In this document: positions 36,519 through 46,790 of the stretch, piece by piece
Layout of the letters: each line of letters opens with the position of its first letter
How positions within the stretch are numbered: position 1 is the stretch's first letter
Assembly (NCBI GenBank): GCA_947378245.1
Contig: CANCJF010000002.1
Coordinates: 1 to 60,839, forward strand
Direction: 5' to 3'
Length of the DNA stretch: 60,839 bases
Source: Bacteroidota bacterium
GTDB lineage: Bacteria > Bacteroidota > Bacteroidia > Flavobacteriales_D > Crocinitomicaceae
Notes under the pieces: model-generated
Told to the model about the DNA's origin: nothing
Seen by the model: only the letters and a program-made list of their open reading frames with translations
Database searches by the model: none
Translations under genes and position numbers: made by a program

Positions 36519-38822
36519 TTGTATATGTTCAAATTACACCAAATTCTAACCTTGTTTTTTATCTGTGGTTCGTTTTTTCTATCTGCGCAACAAAGTGTAA
36601 TTACAGGGAAAGTAATCGCTGATAACAAACCGATACAAAAGGTTAACGTGGTACTTGTTGGTACATCCTACTCCACCATAACAGATTCTGTAGGACAATT
36701 TATACTCGAAAAGATACCAAACGCAAGCTATAAAATCAGGGTACTCTCCCTCGAACACCACAAAAATGAAAAAACGATTACCCTGAAAGATAGAGACACG
36801 CTTAACATTAACCTAGAACTCTTCTCCAATGCCAAAGAATTAGAACAAGTGGTCATTTCTGGAACCATGAAGGAAATCACTCGCTCAGAAAGCCCTGTCC
36901 CTGTGGAAGTTTATTCCCAAACCTATTTCAAGAAAAACCCAACAGCAAACATCTACGAAGCACTCCAAAATGTGAATGGTGTGCGTCCTCAACTCAACTG
37001 TGCGGTATGCAATACGGGAGATATCCACATCAACGGTTTGGAAGGTCCATACACGATGGTACTCATTGATGGTATGCCAATCGTGAGTAGTTTATCCACG
37101 GTTTACGGACTCTCGGGAATACCGAACTCGCTTGTCGATCGCATCGAAATTGTCAAAGGACCTGCCTCCTCCCTTTATGGTAGTGAAGCAGTCGGAGGAT
37201 TGATCAACATCATCACTAAAAAAACACAAAATACGCCCCGATTTAGTACGGATGTTTTTACTACTAGCTGGGGAGAAGTTAATACAGACCTAGGTTTAAA
37301 AATGAAAATCAAAGAAAAAGCGGAGGTTCTGACTGGTGTCAACTACTTCAATTTCCAACAAAAAATAGATAAAAACAAGGATAACTTTACCGATATGACC
37401 CTACAAGACCGTATTTCAGTATTCCAAAAATGGAATTTTATCAGAAAGGAAAATCGCATCTTTAACCTAGCGGGTCGTTGTATGTACGAAGATCGTAACG
37501 GCGGAGATGTTCGATGGGAAAAAAAATTCAGAGGTGGAGACAGTATTTATGGGGAAAGTATCTACACTTCGCGCTACGAAGTACTCGGTAATTATCAACT
37601 TCCAACTACAGAAAAAGTAATGCTCTCTTTCTCATACAACAGCCACGCTCAAGATTCTCGTTATGGAACAACTTCCTACATTGCGCTTCAACAAATCGGG
37701 TTTTCTCAACTTACCTGGGATAAAAAACTGGGCAAACATGATTTTTTACTCGGAACCGCTCTGCGATATACGTTCTATGACGATAACACACCGGCAACCC
37801 AAAATACGGATACCATTCAACCAACAACAATCGCTCAAAAAACCTGGTTACCTGGAAGTTTTATACAAGATGAAATTGCCATCACGGATAAAAACAAACT
37901 CTTACTCGGATTTCGGTACGACTATAACTCCTACCACGGCAACATCTTCACACCACGCATCGGCTATAAATGGGCAATTAAGGAAAATAAGAGCCTGCGA
38001 ATTAACGCCGGAACAGGATTTAGAGTGGTCAACCTATTCACCGAAGACCACGCAGCACTAACGGGTGCACGTACCGTAGAAATTAAACACGAATTACGAC
38101 CAGAAAAATCCTACAATGCAAATATCAACTACATCCATAAAATTACGCTAGAAAAGGGAACAACAATCAACCTAGATGCTACAGCATTTTACACCTACTT
38201 CAACAACCGTATCGTCGGAGATTTTGATACCGATCCCAATAAAATAATCTATGATAATTTAAACGGACACGCTGTAAGTAAAGGATTAAGCCTGAATGTA
38301 GAATTGAATCTAATACAAGGTCTCAAAATAATCACTGGTGGTACACTAATGGAAAATACCTTAACAGAAAATGGAATCACCAGACAACAAATACTTACAG
38401 AAAAATTCACGGGTGTTTGGGCAGTTTCTTACAAAATAAAAAAAGCAAAATTAGCAATCGACTATACAGGAAATGTATATAGTCCAATGCGTCTACCAAT
38501 ACTCGGCGAACTAGATCCACGTAGTTCCGTTTCCCCATGGTGGAGCATCCAAAACATTCAGTTTACCTACAACGGATTTAAAAACTTCGAAATCTATGGT
38601 GGTGTCAAAAACCTCCTCAACTGGACGCCATTTAAGGAAAAAAATCCATTCATCATCGCGCGTACCAACGACCCATTCGATAAAAACGTAAAACTCGATG
38701 CACATGGAAAAGTACTTGTAACTCCAGAAAACCCTTACGGACTCACCTTCGACCCTACTTACATCTACGCCCCAACGCAAGGGATAAGAACGTTTATAGG
38801 CGTGAGGTATTTTTTAAAATAA
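36519..38822 (+). CDS. TonB-dependent receptor with CxxC in plug domain
   Basis: CarboxypepD_reg-like domain, LNCAVCNTGDIHINGLEGPYTMVLIDGMPIVSSLSTVYGLSGIP, VKGPASSLYGSEAVGGLINIITKK, C-terminal GVRYFLK. Confidence 0.92.
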   Translation: MYMFKLHQILTLFFICGSFFLSAQQSVITGKVIADNKPIQKVNVVLVGTSYSTITDSVGQFILEKIPNASYKIRVLSLEHHKNEKTITLKDRDTLNINLELFSNAKELEQVVISGTMKEITRSESPVPVEVYSQTYFKKNPTANIYEALQNVNGVRPQLNCAVCNTGDIHINGLEGPYTMVLIDGMPIVSSLSTVYGLSGIPNSLVDRIEIVKGPASSLYGSEAVGGLINIITKKTQNTPRFSTDVFTTSWGEVNTDLGLKMKIKEKAEVLTGVNYFNFQQKIDKNKDNFTDMTLQDRISVFQKWNFIRKENRIFNLAGRCMYEDRNGGDVRWEKKFRGGDSIYGESIYTSRYEVLGNYQLPTTEKVMLSFSYNSHAQDSRYGTTSYIALQQIGFSQLTWDKKLGKHDFLLGTALRYTFYDDNTPATQNTDTIQPTTIAQKTWLPGSFIQDEIAITDKNKLLLGFRYDYNSYHGNIFTPRIGYKWAIKENKSLRINAGTGFRVVNLFTEDHAALTGARTVEIKHELRPEKSYNANINYIHKITLEKGTTINLDATAFYTYFNNRIVGDFDTDPNKIIYDNLNGHAVSKGLSLNVELNLIQGLKIITGGTLMENTLTENGITRQQILTEKFTGVWAVSYKIKKAKLAIDYTGNVYSPMRLPILGELDPRSSVSPWWSIQNIQFTYNGFKNFEIYGGVKNLLNWTPFKEKNPFIIARTNDPFDKNVKLDAHGKVLVTPENPYGLTFDPTYIYAPTQGIRTFIGVRYFLK

Positions 38823-39009
38823 ATTCTCAATGAAATAGATATTTTAAACAGTCATAAACTTCTATTAAATAATTGATTATCTATAAAATAAACCACCTAC
38901 AAATTATTGGAATTTATTTTTTATATACTACTACTTCGCTGATAAATATCAGTGTTTAACACCCAAAAACACGCTACATTTATCTATTAATTAACTTAAA
39001 CTATAAAGT

Positions 39010-39423
39010 ATGAAAGTTTACGAAGTAGAAGGGAAAATTCGTTCCGAATGGAATTCAGAAGTTAGAGCAATTATTGATACTTGGACGACTTATATGATAA
39101 GTTTAGAGGAGTTTAAGACTTCTGTACTCGACAATAGTTTGTTATTTGCAAAAGCAAATAATGGACAAGCTTGGATAGTGGATTCAAGTCAAGCAAAAGG
39201 GTTGTTTTCAAAAGAACAACTAGCATTCATTGATAAAGCAGTGTTTCCAGCATTTCATAAAGCAGGAATAAAATATTTCATTACAATCAAACCTACAAAT
39301 AGTGTGTTTACTGAAATGACAGTAAAACAATATTCCGCCCTTTCTGGACCACATGGTGTACAACTGGTAGAAGTAAGCAATGTTGACCAAGCAATTATGT
39401 GGCTGAAAAGCAATGCTAAATAA
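39010..39423 (+). CDS. Hypothetical protein, possible STAS/SpoIIAA-like fold
   Basis: 137-aa ORF; alternating beta/alpha pattern with AWIVDSSQAKGLFS and KYFITIKP; no firm family match by eye. Confidence 0.5.
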   Translation: MKVYEVEGKIRSEWNSEVRAIIDTWTTYMISLEEFKTSVLDNSLLFAKANNGQAWIVDSSQAKGLFSKEQLAFIDKAVFPAFHKAGIKYFITIKPTNSVFTEMTVKQYSALSGPHGVQLVEVSNVDQAIMWLKSNAK

Positions 39424-39590
39424 AAAATAAGGATGGTGGATAAAATAGTTTGTCCACCATTATTATTTATTCCAGATTTAGAAATTTAAAATACAATTTA
39501 ATACTAATCATTGATTGAAACCATAAATCGGCCATTTAGGAAATTTTCGTAGAAAATAAATGTAATGGAACGTAGTCAAACCCTTGTTTG

Positions 39591-39643
39591 AACTCAGCCT
39601 TCTAATTTTCAGTTTGAAAATTAGCTAAAGGCGTTTGTGAGTT
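39591..39643. other. Nested inverted-repeat structure (candidate structured RNA or mobile palindrome)
   Basis: AACTCA/TGAGTT, GCCTT/AAGGC and CTAATTTTCA/TGAAAATTAG stems nested in order. Confidence 0.6.
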
Positions 39644-39710
39644 TGGGTGAAGACAGTGAAATGAAATGTAATTTTCAAGAAAAATTCCTAGAGGCCTAGA
39701 CTTTTTGGCT

Positions 39711-39739
39711 CCACCTTTTTGGGCGATGCAAAAAGGTGG
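39711..39739. repeat. Inverted repeat downstream of selO
   Basis: CCACCTTTTTG-GGCGATG-CAAAAAGGTGG, 11-bp perfect arms. Confidence 0.7.
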
Positions 39740-39748
39740 AAAAAACCA

Positions 39749-41203
39749 TCACGTACCACAATACGTTCTATAATCTCCATCCCCATCCCTCGGTGGTTCT
39801 TGAAATTCTTCATTTCCTTTATGCTCCTCATACGGCGCTTGCAAGACTCCCAACAAACGATGAAACAAACCATAATCACTCAAATTCGCCGCTTGATGCA
39901 ATGCTTCCTCCACCAAATGATTTCGTGGAATGAACTTCGAATTAAACATGTTCAACAAACTACAAACTTCCTCCCAAACATATGTTGAAACGCGTTTTTC
40001 CCATCGCGTAAACCAAGATTGAAAATCTGCTAGCCCATAGATTCCGATGTGTTCGTTCTTAGCTTTAAGCAACTGCAAAAACGTATTCGTATAATCTACC
40101 TTGTTTGCTTCCATCCAATGCAATAAGTCCTTGATCAATGCCGCATCTCCTTCTTGCTCTTCCAAAATACCCAACTTAGAACACATCATTTTCGCCCAAC
40201 GTTGTTCATAGATGGCAGGAAATTCATTAATGATTTCTTGGCACAATTTAACTGCTTCATCCTTATCCTCACGGATAATCGGAATCAAAGCACTTGCTAA
40301 ACAAGCAATATTCCATTGTGCAATCGAAGGTTGATTTCCGTAAGCATAGCGACTATTACGGTCTATCGAACTAAAAACTGTCGCAGGATTATATGCATTC
40401 ATAAACGCGCACGGACCATAATCGATTGTTTCCCCAGGTATACTCATATTGTCGGTATTCATCACACCATGGATAAATCCAACACGCATCCAATTTACAA
40501 TCAAATCGATTTGTGTGTCCTGCACTTTTCTTAAAAATGCCAAAGGGGCATTCCCTTCTTTCGAAACTTCCGGATAATGCCGTTCGATTACATAATCACA
40601 AAATGCACATAATTCATCTTTAGGTAAATATTTGGAAGCAAATTGAAACGTTCCCACACGAATGTGACTTGCAGCAACACGTGTTAATACCGCTCCTTCA
40701 CTCACATATTCTCGATACACTTCATCGCCTGTTCCAACAACTGCCAAACTGCGCGTAGTTGGAATACCCAATCCATGCATTGCTTCACTAATAAAATACT
40801 CACGTAACATCGCACTCGTTGTAGCACGACCATCACCATTGCGCGAATAAGGTGTACGTCCAGCACCTTTTAATTGGATGTCAAAGCGTTTTCCTGTGTC
40901 TGTGATATGTTCTCCTACTAAAATCGCCCTACCGTCTCCTAAGACATTAAAATGACCAAATTGATGACCGGCATAGGCTTGAGCGATTGATTCAGTACCT
41001 TCAGGTAGTTCATTACCTGATAAAAAAGAAACAAAATCATCAACATTTTCAACACTAAGGTTAAGTTCTTCCGCTAAACGTTTGTTAAATAGCAGTAACT
41101 TAGGCTGAATAGATTTAGTTGGTTTAACCTTTGAAAATAATAACTCATTAACACGAGTGTATGAGTTATCCCATTTCCAATTTATCTTAGAAGTTGATAG
41201 CAT
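39749..41203 (-). CDS. selO: Protein adenylyltransferase SelO (YdiU/UPF0061)
   Basis: AQAYAGHQFGHFNVLGDGRAILVGE; LKGAGRTPYSRNGDGRATTSAMLREYF; MNTDNMSIPGETIDYGPCAFM; C-terminal YCGT. Confidence 0.96.
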   Translation of the reverse strand: MLSTSKINWKWDNSYTRVNELLFSKVKPTKSIQPKLLLFNKRLAEELNLSVENVDDFVSFLSGNELPEGTESIAQAYAGHQFGHFNVLGDGRAILVGEHITDTGKRFDIQLKGAGRTPYSRNGDGRATTSAMLREYFISEAMHGLGIPTTRSLAVVGTGDEVYREYVSEGAVLTRVAASHIRVGTFQFASKYLPKDELCAFCDYVIERHYPEVSKEGNAPLAFLRKVQDTQIDLIVNWMRVGFIHGVMNTDNMSIPGETIDYGPCAFMNAYNPATVFSSIDRNSRYAYGNQPSIAQWNIACLASALIPIIREDKDEAVKLCQEIINEFPAIYEQRWAKMMCSKLGILEEQEGDAALIKDLLHWMEANKVDYTNTFLQLLKAKNEHIGIYGLADFQSWFTRWEKRVSTYVWEEVCSLLNMFNSKFIPRNHLVEEALHQAANLSDYGLFHRLLGVLQAPYEEHKGNEEFQEPPRDGDGDYRTYCGT

Positions 41204-41222
41204 ACTATAAATTTAAATCAAA

Positions 41223-41248
41223 AAAGGCTACCCAATCGAGTAGCCTTT
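41223..41248 (-). terminator. Terminator after atpG
   Basis: AAAGGCTAC-ccaatcga-GTAGCCTTT with an A-run on the left. Confidence 0.75.
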
Positions 41249-41267
41249 CTTATAATTCTATTTTCTA

Positions 41268-42140
41268 TTAATTGTTCAATGCCTCAGCACCACCAACAAT
41301 CTCTAAAATTTCATTTGTAATCGCAGCTTGACGCGCTTTGTTGTAACTTAACGTTAATGAACGTTTTAATTCTTTCGCGTTATCTGTTGCTTTATGCATC
41401 GCTGTCATACGTGCTCCATGCTCAGAAGCATGAGAATCTAACAATGCTTTGAAAAATTGTGTTTTCAATGATTTAGGGATCAACTCCTCAACAATCTCAG
41501 ATTTAGATGGTTCAAAAATATAATCATTAGTAACCGCTGAATCTTCAGAAACTGTTGCAACGATAGGTAATAATTGCTCCGCTTTCACATCTTGCGAACT
41601 TGCATTCACAAATGAATTATAAACAACAACTACTTTATCGTATTTTCTTTCTAAAAACAGTTGAATTACATTTTCAGTAATTTCAGCTGCATTCGCGAAA
41701 GACAGATTTGCAAAAATATCATTTACACCAACTGTATCATTCTCTAAACGAAGTGGACTTCTTCTGAATGAATCTGTAATTTTTTTACCGAAGCAAAGAA
41801 TATTTACATTTGAGTTAGTATAATCTTTAGAAATTAATTGATTAACTCTCTTAAGTACGTTATTATTAAAACCACCACAAAGACCACGATTTGAGGAAAT
41901 TGCTAAGATTAATACATTAGATTCTTCTCTTACTTCCGCAAAAGCATTTTCAGATAAATCCAAAGTAGCACTTAAATTACCTAAAATTTCTTGCAATTTA
42001 TTTGAATAAGGCTTCATTTGCGTAATTGCATCTTGTGCTCTTTTCAATTTTGCAGCAGAAACCATCTTCATCGCTGAAGTAATCTGCATCGTAGATGAGA
42101 TAGAGGTAATCCTGTTTTTTATTTCTTTTAAGTTAGCCAT
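41268..42140 (-). CDS. atpG: F1F0 ATP synthase subunit gamma
   Basis: NRITSISSTMQITSAMKMVSAAKLKRAQ; SSNRGLCGGFN; C-terminal NKARQAAITNEILEIVGGAEAL. Confidence 0.97.
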   Translation of the reverse strand: MANLKEIKNRITSISSTMQITSAMKMVSAAKLKRAQDAITQMKPYSNKLQEILGNLSATLDLSENAFAEVREESNVLILAISSNRGLCGGFNNNVLKRVNQLISKDYTNSNVNILCFGKKITDSFRRSPLRLENDTVGVNDIFANLSFANAAEITENVIQLFLERKYDKVVVVYNSFVNASSQDVKAEQLLPIVATVSEDSAVTNDYIFEPSKSEIVEELIPKSLKTQFFKALLDSHASEHGARMTAMHKATDNAKELKRSLTLSYNKARQAAITNEILEIVGGAEALNN

Positions 42141-42148
42141 AGAGTAAC

Positions 42149-42182
42149 AAAAAAAGTGTAGCTCAATAAATTAAGCTACACT
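42149..42182 (-). terminator. Intercistronic terminator-like hairpin between atpA and atpG
   Basis: AGTGTAGCT (42155-42163)/AGCTACACT (42174-42182) perfect 9-bp stem followed (on the minus strand) by a U-tract. Confidence 0.65.
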
Positions 42183-42190
42183 AATTATAA

Positions 42191-43765
42191 TTAATATTTT
42201 GAAGCGATTTCTTTAGCAACTTTCGTTAGTACGTCAGTAGCTTCGTCTGTGTATTTACCAGCTTTCAATGAAAGCATGATATCAGCGTGTTTTACCTCTA
42301 AATAATCTAAATATTCTTTTTCAAACGCTTTTACTTTGTTTACTGGAACATTTTGGATTAACCCTTTTGTACCTACATAAATAATCGCAATTTGTTTTTC
42401 TACTGGGTAAGGATCACCATCTTGTTGTTTTAAGATTTCCACGTTACGTGCACCTTTGTCCAATACATATTTTGTTGCAGCATCTAAGTCAGATCCAAAC
42501 TTAGCGAACGCTTCTAGTTCACGGTATTGTGCTTGGTCTAATTTCAAAGTACCTGCTACTTTTTTCATGGATTTGATTTGCGCGTTACCCCCTACACGAG
42601 ATACAGAGATACCTACGTTGATCGCTGGACGAATACCTGCGTTAAACAAGTCACCTTCCAAGAAGATTTGTCCGTCTGTAATCGAAATTACGTTTGTTGG
42701 GATATACGCAGAAACGTCACCACCTTGCGTTTCGATAATTGGTAAAGCAGTCAAAGAACCACCACCTTTTACGATACCTTTCATACACTCAGGTAAGTCA
42801 TTCATGGTAGCAGCAATTGCATCATCATTGATGATTTTAGCCGCTCTTTCTAATAAACGAGAGTGTAAGTAGAAAACGTCACCTGGGTAAGCCTCACGCC
42901 CTGGAGGACGACGTAATAACAAAGAAACCTCACGGTAAGCAACAGCTTGTTTCGATAAATCATCAAATACAATTAATGCTGGTCTACCTGAGTCACGGAA
43001 GAACTCACCAACAGCAGCACCTGTCATTGGAGCGTAGAATTGCATTGGAGCAGAATCAGAAGCATTAGCTGCAACGATTACTGTATATGCCATAGCACCT
43101 GCATCTTCTAATTTCTTAACGATACCAGCTACTGTAGAACCTTTTTGTCCAATTGCTACATAGATACAGAAAACAGGTTCCCCTCTATCGTAGAATTCTT
43201 TTTGGTTAATGATTGTATCAATCGCAACAGTTGTTTTACCAGTTTGACGGTCACCAATGATTAACTCACGTTGTCCACGTCCTACAGGAATCATCGCATC
43301 GATTGATTTAATACCTGTTTGTAATGGTTCAGTTACTGGTTGACGGAAAATAACCCCTGGAGCTTTACGCTCGATTGGCATTTCATATAATTGACCAGAA
43401 ATTTCACCTTTACCATCGATAGGATTACCTAATGTATCGATAACACGACCAACAAGTCCTTCACCAACTTTAACAGAAGCGATACGACCCAATCGTTTAA
43501 CTGTGTCACCTTCTTTTACAAGTGTAGACTTACCTAAAAGTACTGCACCAACATTGTCCTCTTCCAAGTTCAATGCGATACCTTGTAAACCTCCGTCAAA
43601 TTCAATTAACTCACCGTATTGAACTCCATCAAGTCCATAAATACGAGCGATACCATCTCCAACTTGAAGTACAGTACCAACCTCTTGAAGCTCAGCTTCT
43701 GTACGGAAGCCTGAAAGCTGTTCTCTTAAAATTGCAGAAACTTCTGCTGGTTTTACATCTGCCAT
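42191..43765 (-). CDS. atpA: F1F0 ATP synthase subunit alpha
   Basis: [15 protein letters not shown] Walker [51 protein letters not shown]. Confidence 0.98.
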   Translation of the reverse strand: MADVKPAEVSAILREQLSGFRTEAELQEVGTVLQVGDGIARIYGLDGVQYGELIEFDGGLQGIALNLEEDNVGAVLLGKSTLVKEGDTVKRLGRIASVKVGEGLVGRVIDTLGNPIDGKGEISGQLYEMPIERKAPGVIFRQPVTEPLQTGIKSIDAMIPVGRGQRELIIGDRQTGKTTVAIDTIINQKEFYDRGEPVFCIYVAIGQKGSTVAGIVKKLEDAGAMAYTVIVAANASDSAPMQFYAPMTGAAVGEFFRDSGRPALIVFDDLSKQAVAYREVSLLLRRPPGREAYPGDVFYLHSRLLERAAKIINDDAIAATMNDLPECMKGIVKGGGSLTALPIIETQGGDVSAYIPTNVISITDGQIFLEGDLFNAGIRPAINVGISVSRVGGNAQIKSMKKVAGTLKLDQAQYRELEAFAKFGSDLDAATKYVLDKGARNVEILKQQDGDPYPVEKQIAIIYVGTKGLIQNVPVNKVKAFEKEYLDYLEVKHADIMLSLKAGKYTDEATDVLTKVAKEIASKY

Positions 43766-43802
43766 ATTGTTTTATTTTACGCCTACCTAAAGGCAAATCA
43801 AA

Positions 43803-44342
43803 CTATCGTGTTAAACGTTGTTTTAAATTCTTTAATTGATTCGCTACCGACGAATCAAACTGCGTGTTTCCTATTTTTACAACAAACCCACCAATTAATG
43901 ATTCATCGATTGTTTCTGTTAATTCAACAGTACCTTTCACACTTGGTTTTACTTTTGCTAAGATGGATTGAACAGTTGCTTCATCTAATTTTTTAGATGC
44001 TACTAAAGTAACAGGTACAATTCCTTGGTGCTCTTTAAGTAATACATCAAAAGATGCAGCAATTTCAGCCAAAATTCCTTCTCTTCTATTTTTGGTAATT
44101 AATGCCATAAAAGAAGTGGAAAGAACATCAAAGTTTTCAAATAATTGATTTAAAATAGAAATCTTTTTATCCGCTTGGATCAAAGGGCTATTTAAAAACA
44201 ATTGAAATTCGTTTGTTTCGTTTTTTGCAGCAACAACAGCACGCATATCAGAAGCAACCTTGTCGATCTTATTTTGTTCGATCGCAAGCTCTAATAATGC
44301 TTTTGCATATCTTGATGCTGATTTTGTACTATTGATAGCCAT
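43803..44342 (-). CDS. atpH: F1F0 ATP synthase subunit delta
   Basis: RYAKALLELA; C-terminal ESLIGGFVVKIGNTQFDSSVANQLKNLKQRL. Confidence 0.95.
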   Translation of the reverse strand: MAINSTKSASRYAKALLELAIEQNKIDKVASDMRAVVAAKNETNEFQLFLNSPLIQADKKISILNQLFENFDVLSTSFMALITKNRREGILAEIAASFDVLLKEHQGIVPVTLVASKKLDEATVQSILAKVKPSVKGTVELTETIDESLIGGFVVKIGNTQFDSSVANQLKNLKQRLTR

Positions 44343-44350
44343 ACAAACAA

Positions 44351-44851
44351 TTAATTCAAGTTAATATCTTCCGCTAATTTATTAGCCAATGCTTTTTGTT
44401 TATCGTCTGAAGATAATTCCGTACGAACAATTTTCTCCGCAATCTCGATAGACAATGAAGCAACGTGTAATCTTAATTCAGAAATTGCAGCAGCTTTCTC
44501 TAATTCGATTGTATGACGTGCACTTGCTAATACTTTTTCCGCTTCAATTTTTGCATTATTTTTAGAATCTTCCACCATTTTAGTTGCAGTTTCTTTTGCA
44601 TCTTTCACGATGTTGTCTCTTTCTACACGAGCTTCTTTTAATAAGTTCTCATTTGCAGATTTCAACTCAGCAATTTCTTTTCTTGCTTGTTCCGCCAAAT
44701 TGATTGCACTCTCAATTCCTTCTTCACGCTCTTGCAATGAATTCAAAATTGGTTTCCAAGCAAATTTTCTCATTAATAAAATCAATATTAATAAGATCAC
44801 TGTTTGCATTACAAATAGCCCTGGCGAAAAGTCATTTAATAAAGTTTCCAT
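44351..44851 (-). CDS. atpF: F1F0 ATP synthase subunit b
   Basis: Short TM N-terminus and long amphipathic helix; position between atpE and atpH. Confidence 0.95.
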   Translation of the reverse strand: METLLNDFSPGLFVMQTVILLILILLMRKFAWKPILNSLQEREEGIESAINLAEQARKEIAELKSANENLLKEARVERDNIVKDAKETATKMVEDSKNNAKIEAEKVLASARHTIELEKAAAISELRLHVASLSIEIAEKIVRTELSSDDKQKALANKLAEDINLN

Positions 44852-44890
44852 GGTTGTTTATTTAAATAGTTTGTAATAATAAATCAAGTT

Positions 44891-44925
44891 AAAAAGGTTT
44901 TCCATAACCAACCGTTATGGAAAAC
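44891..44925 (-). terminator. Intercistronic terminator-like hairpin between atpE and atpF
   Basis: GTTTTCCATAAC (44897-44908)/GTTATGGAAAAC (44914-44925), perfect 12-bp stem, 5-nt loop, followed on the minus strand by a U-tract. Confidence 0.7.
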
Positions 44926-44943
44926 ACTTCGTTTCTTTTTGGA

Positions 44944-45171
<228 letters not shown>

Positions 45172-45180
45172 CTAAATTTA

Positions 45181-46290
45181 TTAATGGTGGTCGTGATCTA
45201 CCACAGCCATACCAATAAATAAAGAAGATAACATTGTAAAGATAAACGCTTGTAAGAACGCTACCAATAATTCAATAACAAATATAAACGTTGAAAGTAA
45301 TAATGACATTCCAGTTGAAGCAACTGGTCCAAAAGCAACTTTCATCGTAATCATTAATGCGATCAAACTCATCAATACGAAGTGACCTGCTGTAATGTTA
45401 GCAAACAAACGAATCGTTAATGAGAATGGTTTTGTAAACATACCCAATACCTCGATTGGTGCTAAAATAATTTTCATTGGAACTGGTACACCTGGCATCC
45501 AGAAAATGTGTCCCCAATATTCTTTGTTCGCACTGAATTGAACAATGATAAAAGTAAATAAAGCTAAACATAATGTCACTGCAATGTTACCTGTTACGTT
45601 AAACCCTAGTGGGGTCAATCCTAATAAATTCAAAATCCAGATAAAGAAAAACACAGTCAATAAGTAAGGCATGAATTTTTTGTATTTCTTCTCACCGATG
45701 TTTGGACGAGCAATCTCATCACGTACATATAACACCAATGGCTCTAAAACCCTTCCTAATCCTGTTGGAATTGGACCTTTTTTATAACTTCTAGCTAATG
45801 CACTAAAGAAAATAACCATCAACAAACCTGTCAACAACATCCCTAATACACTTTTAGTGATCGATAAATCAAGCGGTCTGAAATTAGATGGATGCTCCCC
45901 ATGCATACGTAAGTGACCTTCCTTATTCGTTTTGTATATTTTTCCGTGTGCTAATTTGTAGTATGAACCATTACTCTCAACTACCGCTTCCCCATGGTGA
46001 AATTTTGCAGCTGAAAATACGTGTAAACCTCCATCTAATAAGATTACTGGCAAATCAAAACCTACGTGTTTTCCAGTTTTTCCATCTGTATACAATACAA
46101 AAGAATGCGCATCTTGTAAGTGATGTTTGATGTAAGCATTGATTTTCTCAGGAGTATCAATAGGACCTTCATTGTGACTTTCTTCATGCTTAGCATCTTT
46201 ATGAGCTGCTGTGTTTGCGAAAGAAAAAGTAGTGATTATCATGAAGATAAACCCTAAAAATAAACTGAAATATTGCTTTGTATTTTTCAT
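45181..46290 (-). CDS. atpB: F1F0 ATP synthase subunit a
   Basis: KPFSLTIRLFANITAGHFVL; signal-like N-terminal extension typical of the phylum. Confidence 0.96.
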   Translation of the reverse strand: MKNTKQYFSLFLGFIFMIITTFSFANTAAHKDAKHEESHNEGPIDTPEKINAYIKHHLQDAHSFVLYTDGKTGKHVGFDLPVILLDGGLHVFSAAKFHHGEAVVESNGSYYKLAHGKIYKTNKEGHLRMHGEHPSNFRPLDLSITKSVLGMLLTGLLMVIFFSALARSYKKGPIPTGLGRVLEPLVLYVRDEIARPNIGEKKYKKFMPYLLTVFFFIWILNLLGLTPLGFNVTGNIAVTLCLALFTFIIVQFSANKEYWGHIFWMPGVPVPMKIILAPIEVLGMFTKPFSLTIRLFANITAGHFVLMSLIALMITMKVAFGPVASTGMSLLLSTFIFVIELLVAFLQAFIFTMLSSLFIGMAVVDHDHH

Positions 46291-46391
46291 ATTAGTGTGA
46301 TGAAATAGTCAAACGTCACTTAAATTGAGTGCAAAAGTACGCAACTTAATTTAATAAAAAAAAAAGGAATTAAAGAATTTTAACAAAAACT

Positions 46392-46790
46392 TCAGTTTGA
46401 TTTTTTCAATCTAGAAATTATTGCAGCGGCCTCAATACTTAAAAAAGAAAATAAAGGGAGTAAGATGCCAATTTTTTCGGTGAAATTTAAAGGATGTTCT
46501 GCCAAACCTTTTGCAAAGAAAATCATCATAAATAAGCCCATTTTTAAAAATATACCTACTAAAAACGCATAGGCAGCACTCGTTGGATTAAAGTCGAATA
46601 ATAACTCTATTCCTGTGATTAACACAATGGAGCAAATACCAAAAAATAAGTAAATAGACAACAAACTAAATGGAGCTTTCCATGCATTTGCATCTACAAG
46701 AAAATTGTGTGTAAAATACAAGAGTAAAAAAGCGACAACTAATAGTCCGTTATAGAATAGAATACGTTTAATCGTTTTATTTTGCTTCAT
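46392..46790 (-). CDS. Hypothetical membrane protein in the atp operon
   Basis: 132 aa, four hydrophobic segments; overlaps the upstream atpZ/I-like gene. Confidence 0.6.
   Translation of the reverse strand: MKQNKTIKRILFYNGLLVVAFLLLYFTHNFLVDANAWKAPFSLLSIYLFFGICSIVLITGIELLFDFNPTSAAYAFLVGIFLKMGLFMMIFFAKGLAEHPLNFTEKIGILLPLFSFLSIEAAAIISRLKKSN

Noticed and set aside
38925-38945. ctactacttcgctgataaatatcag resembles the direct repeat next to the RAYT element
   Set aside because: Only about 10 nt (ctacttcgct) are shared and no REP palindrome is nearby; too short to claim.
39719-39988. Plus-strand ORFs (89 and 65 aa) opposite the 3' end of selO
   Set aside because: They are antisense to the conserved SelO C-terminus and partly encoded by the inverted repeat.
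43781-43794. gcctacctaaaggc small inverted repeat between atpH and atpA
   Set aside because: Only 4-bp arms and no T-tract; not comparable with the strong hairpins after atpE and atpA.
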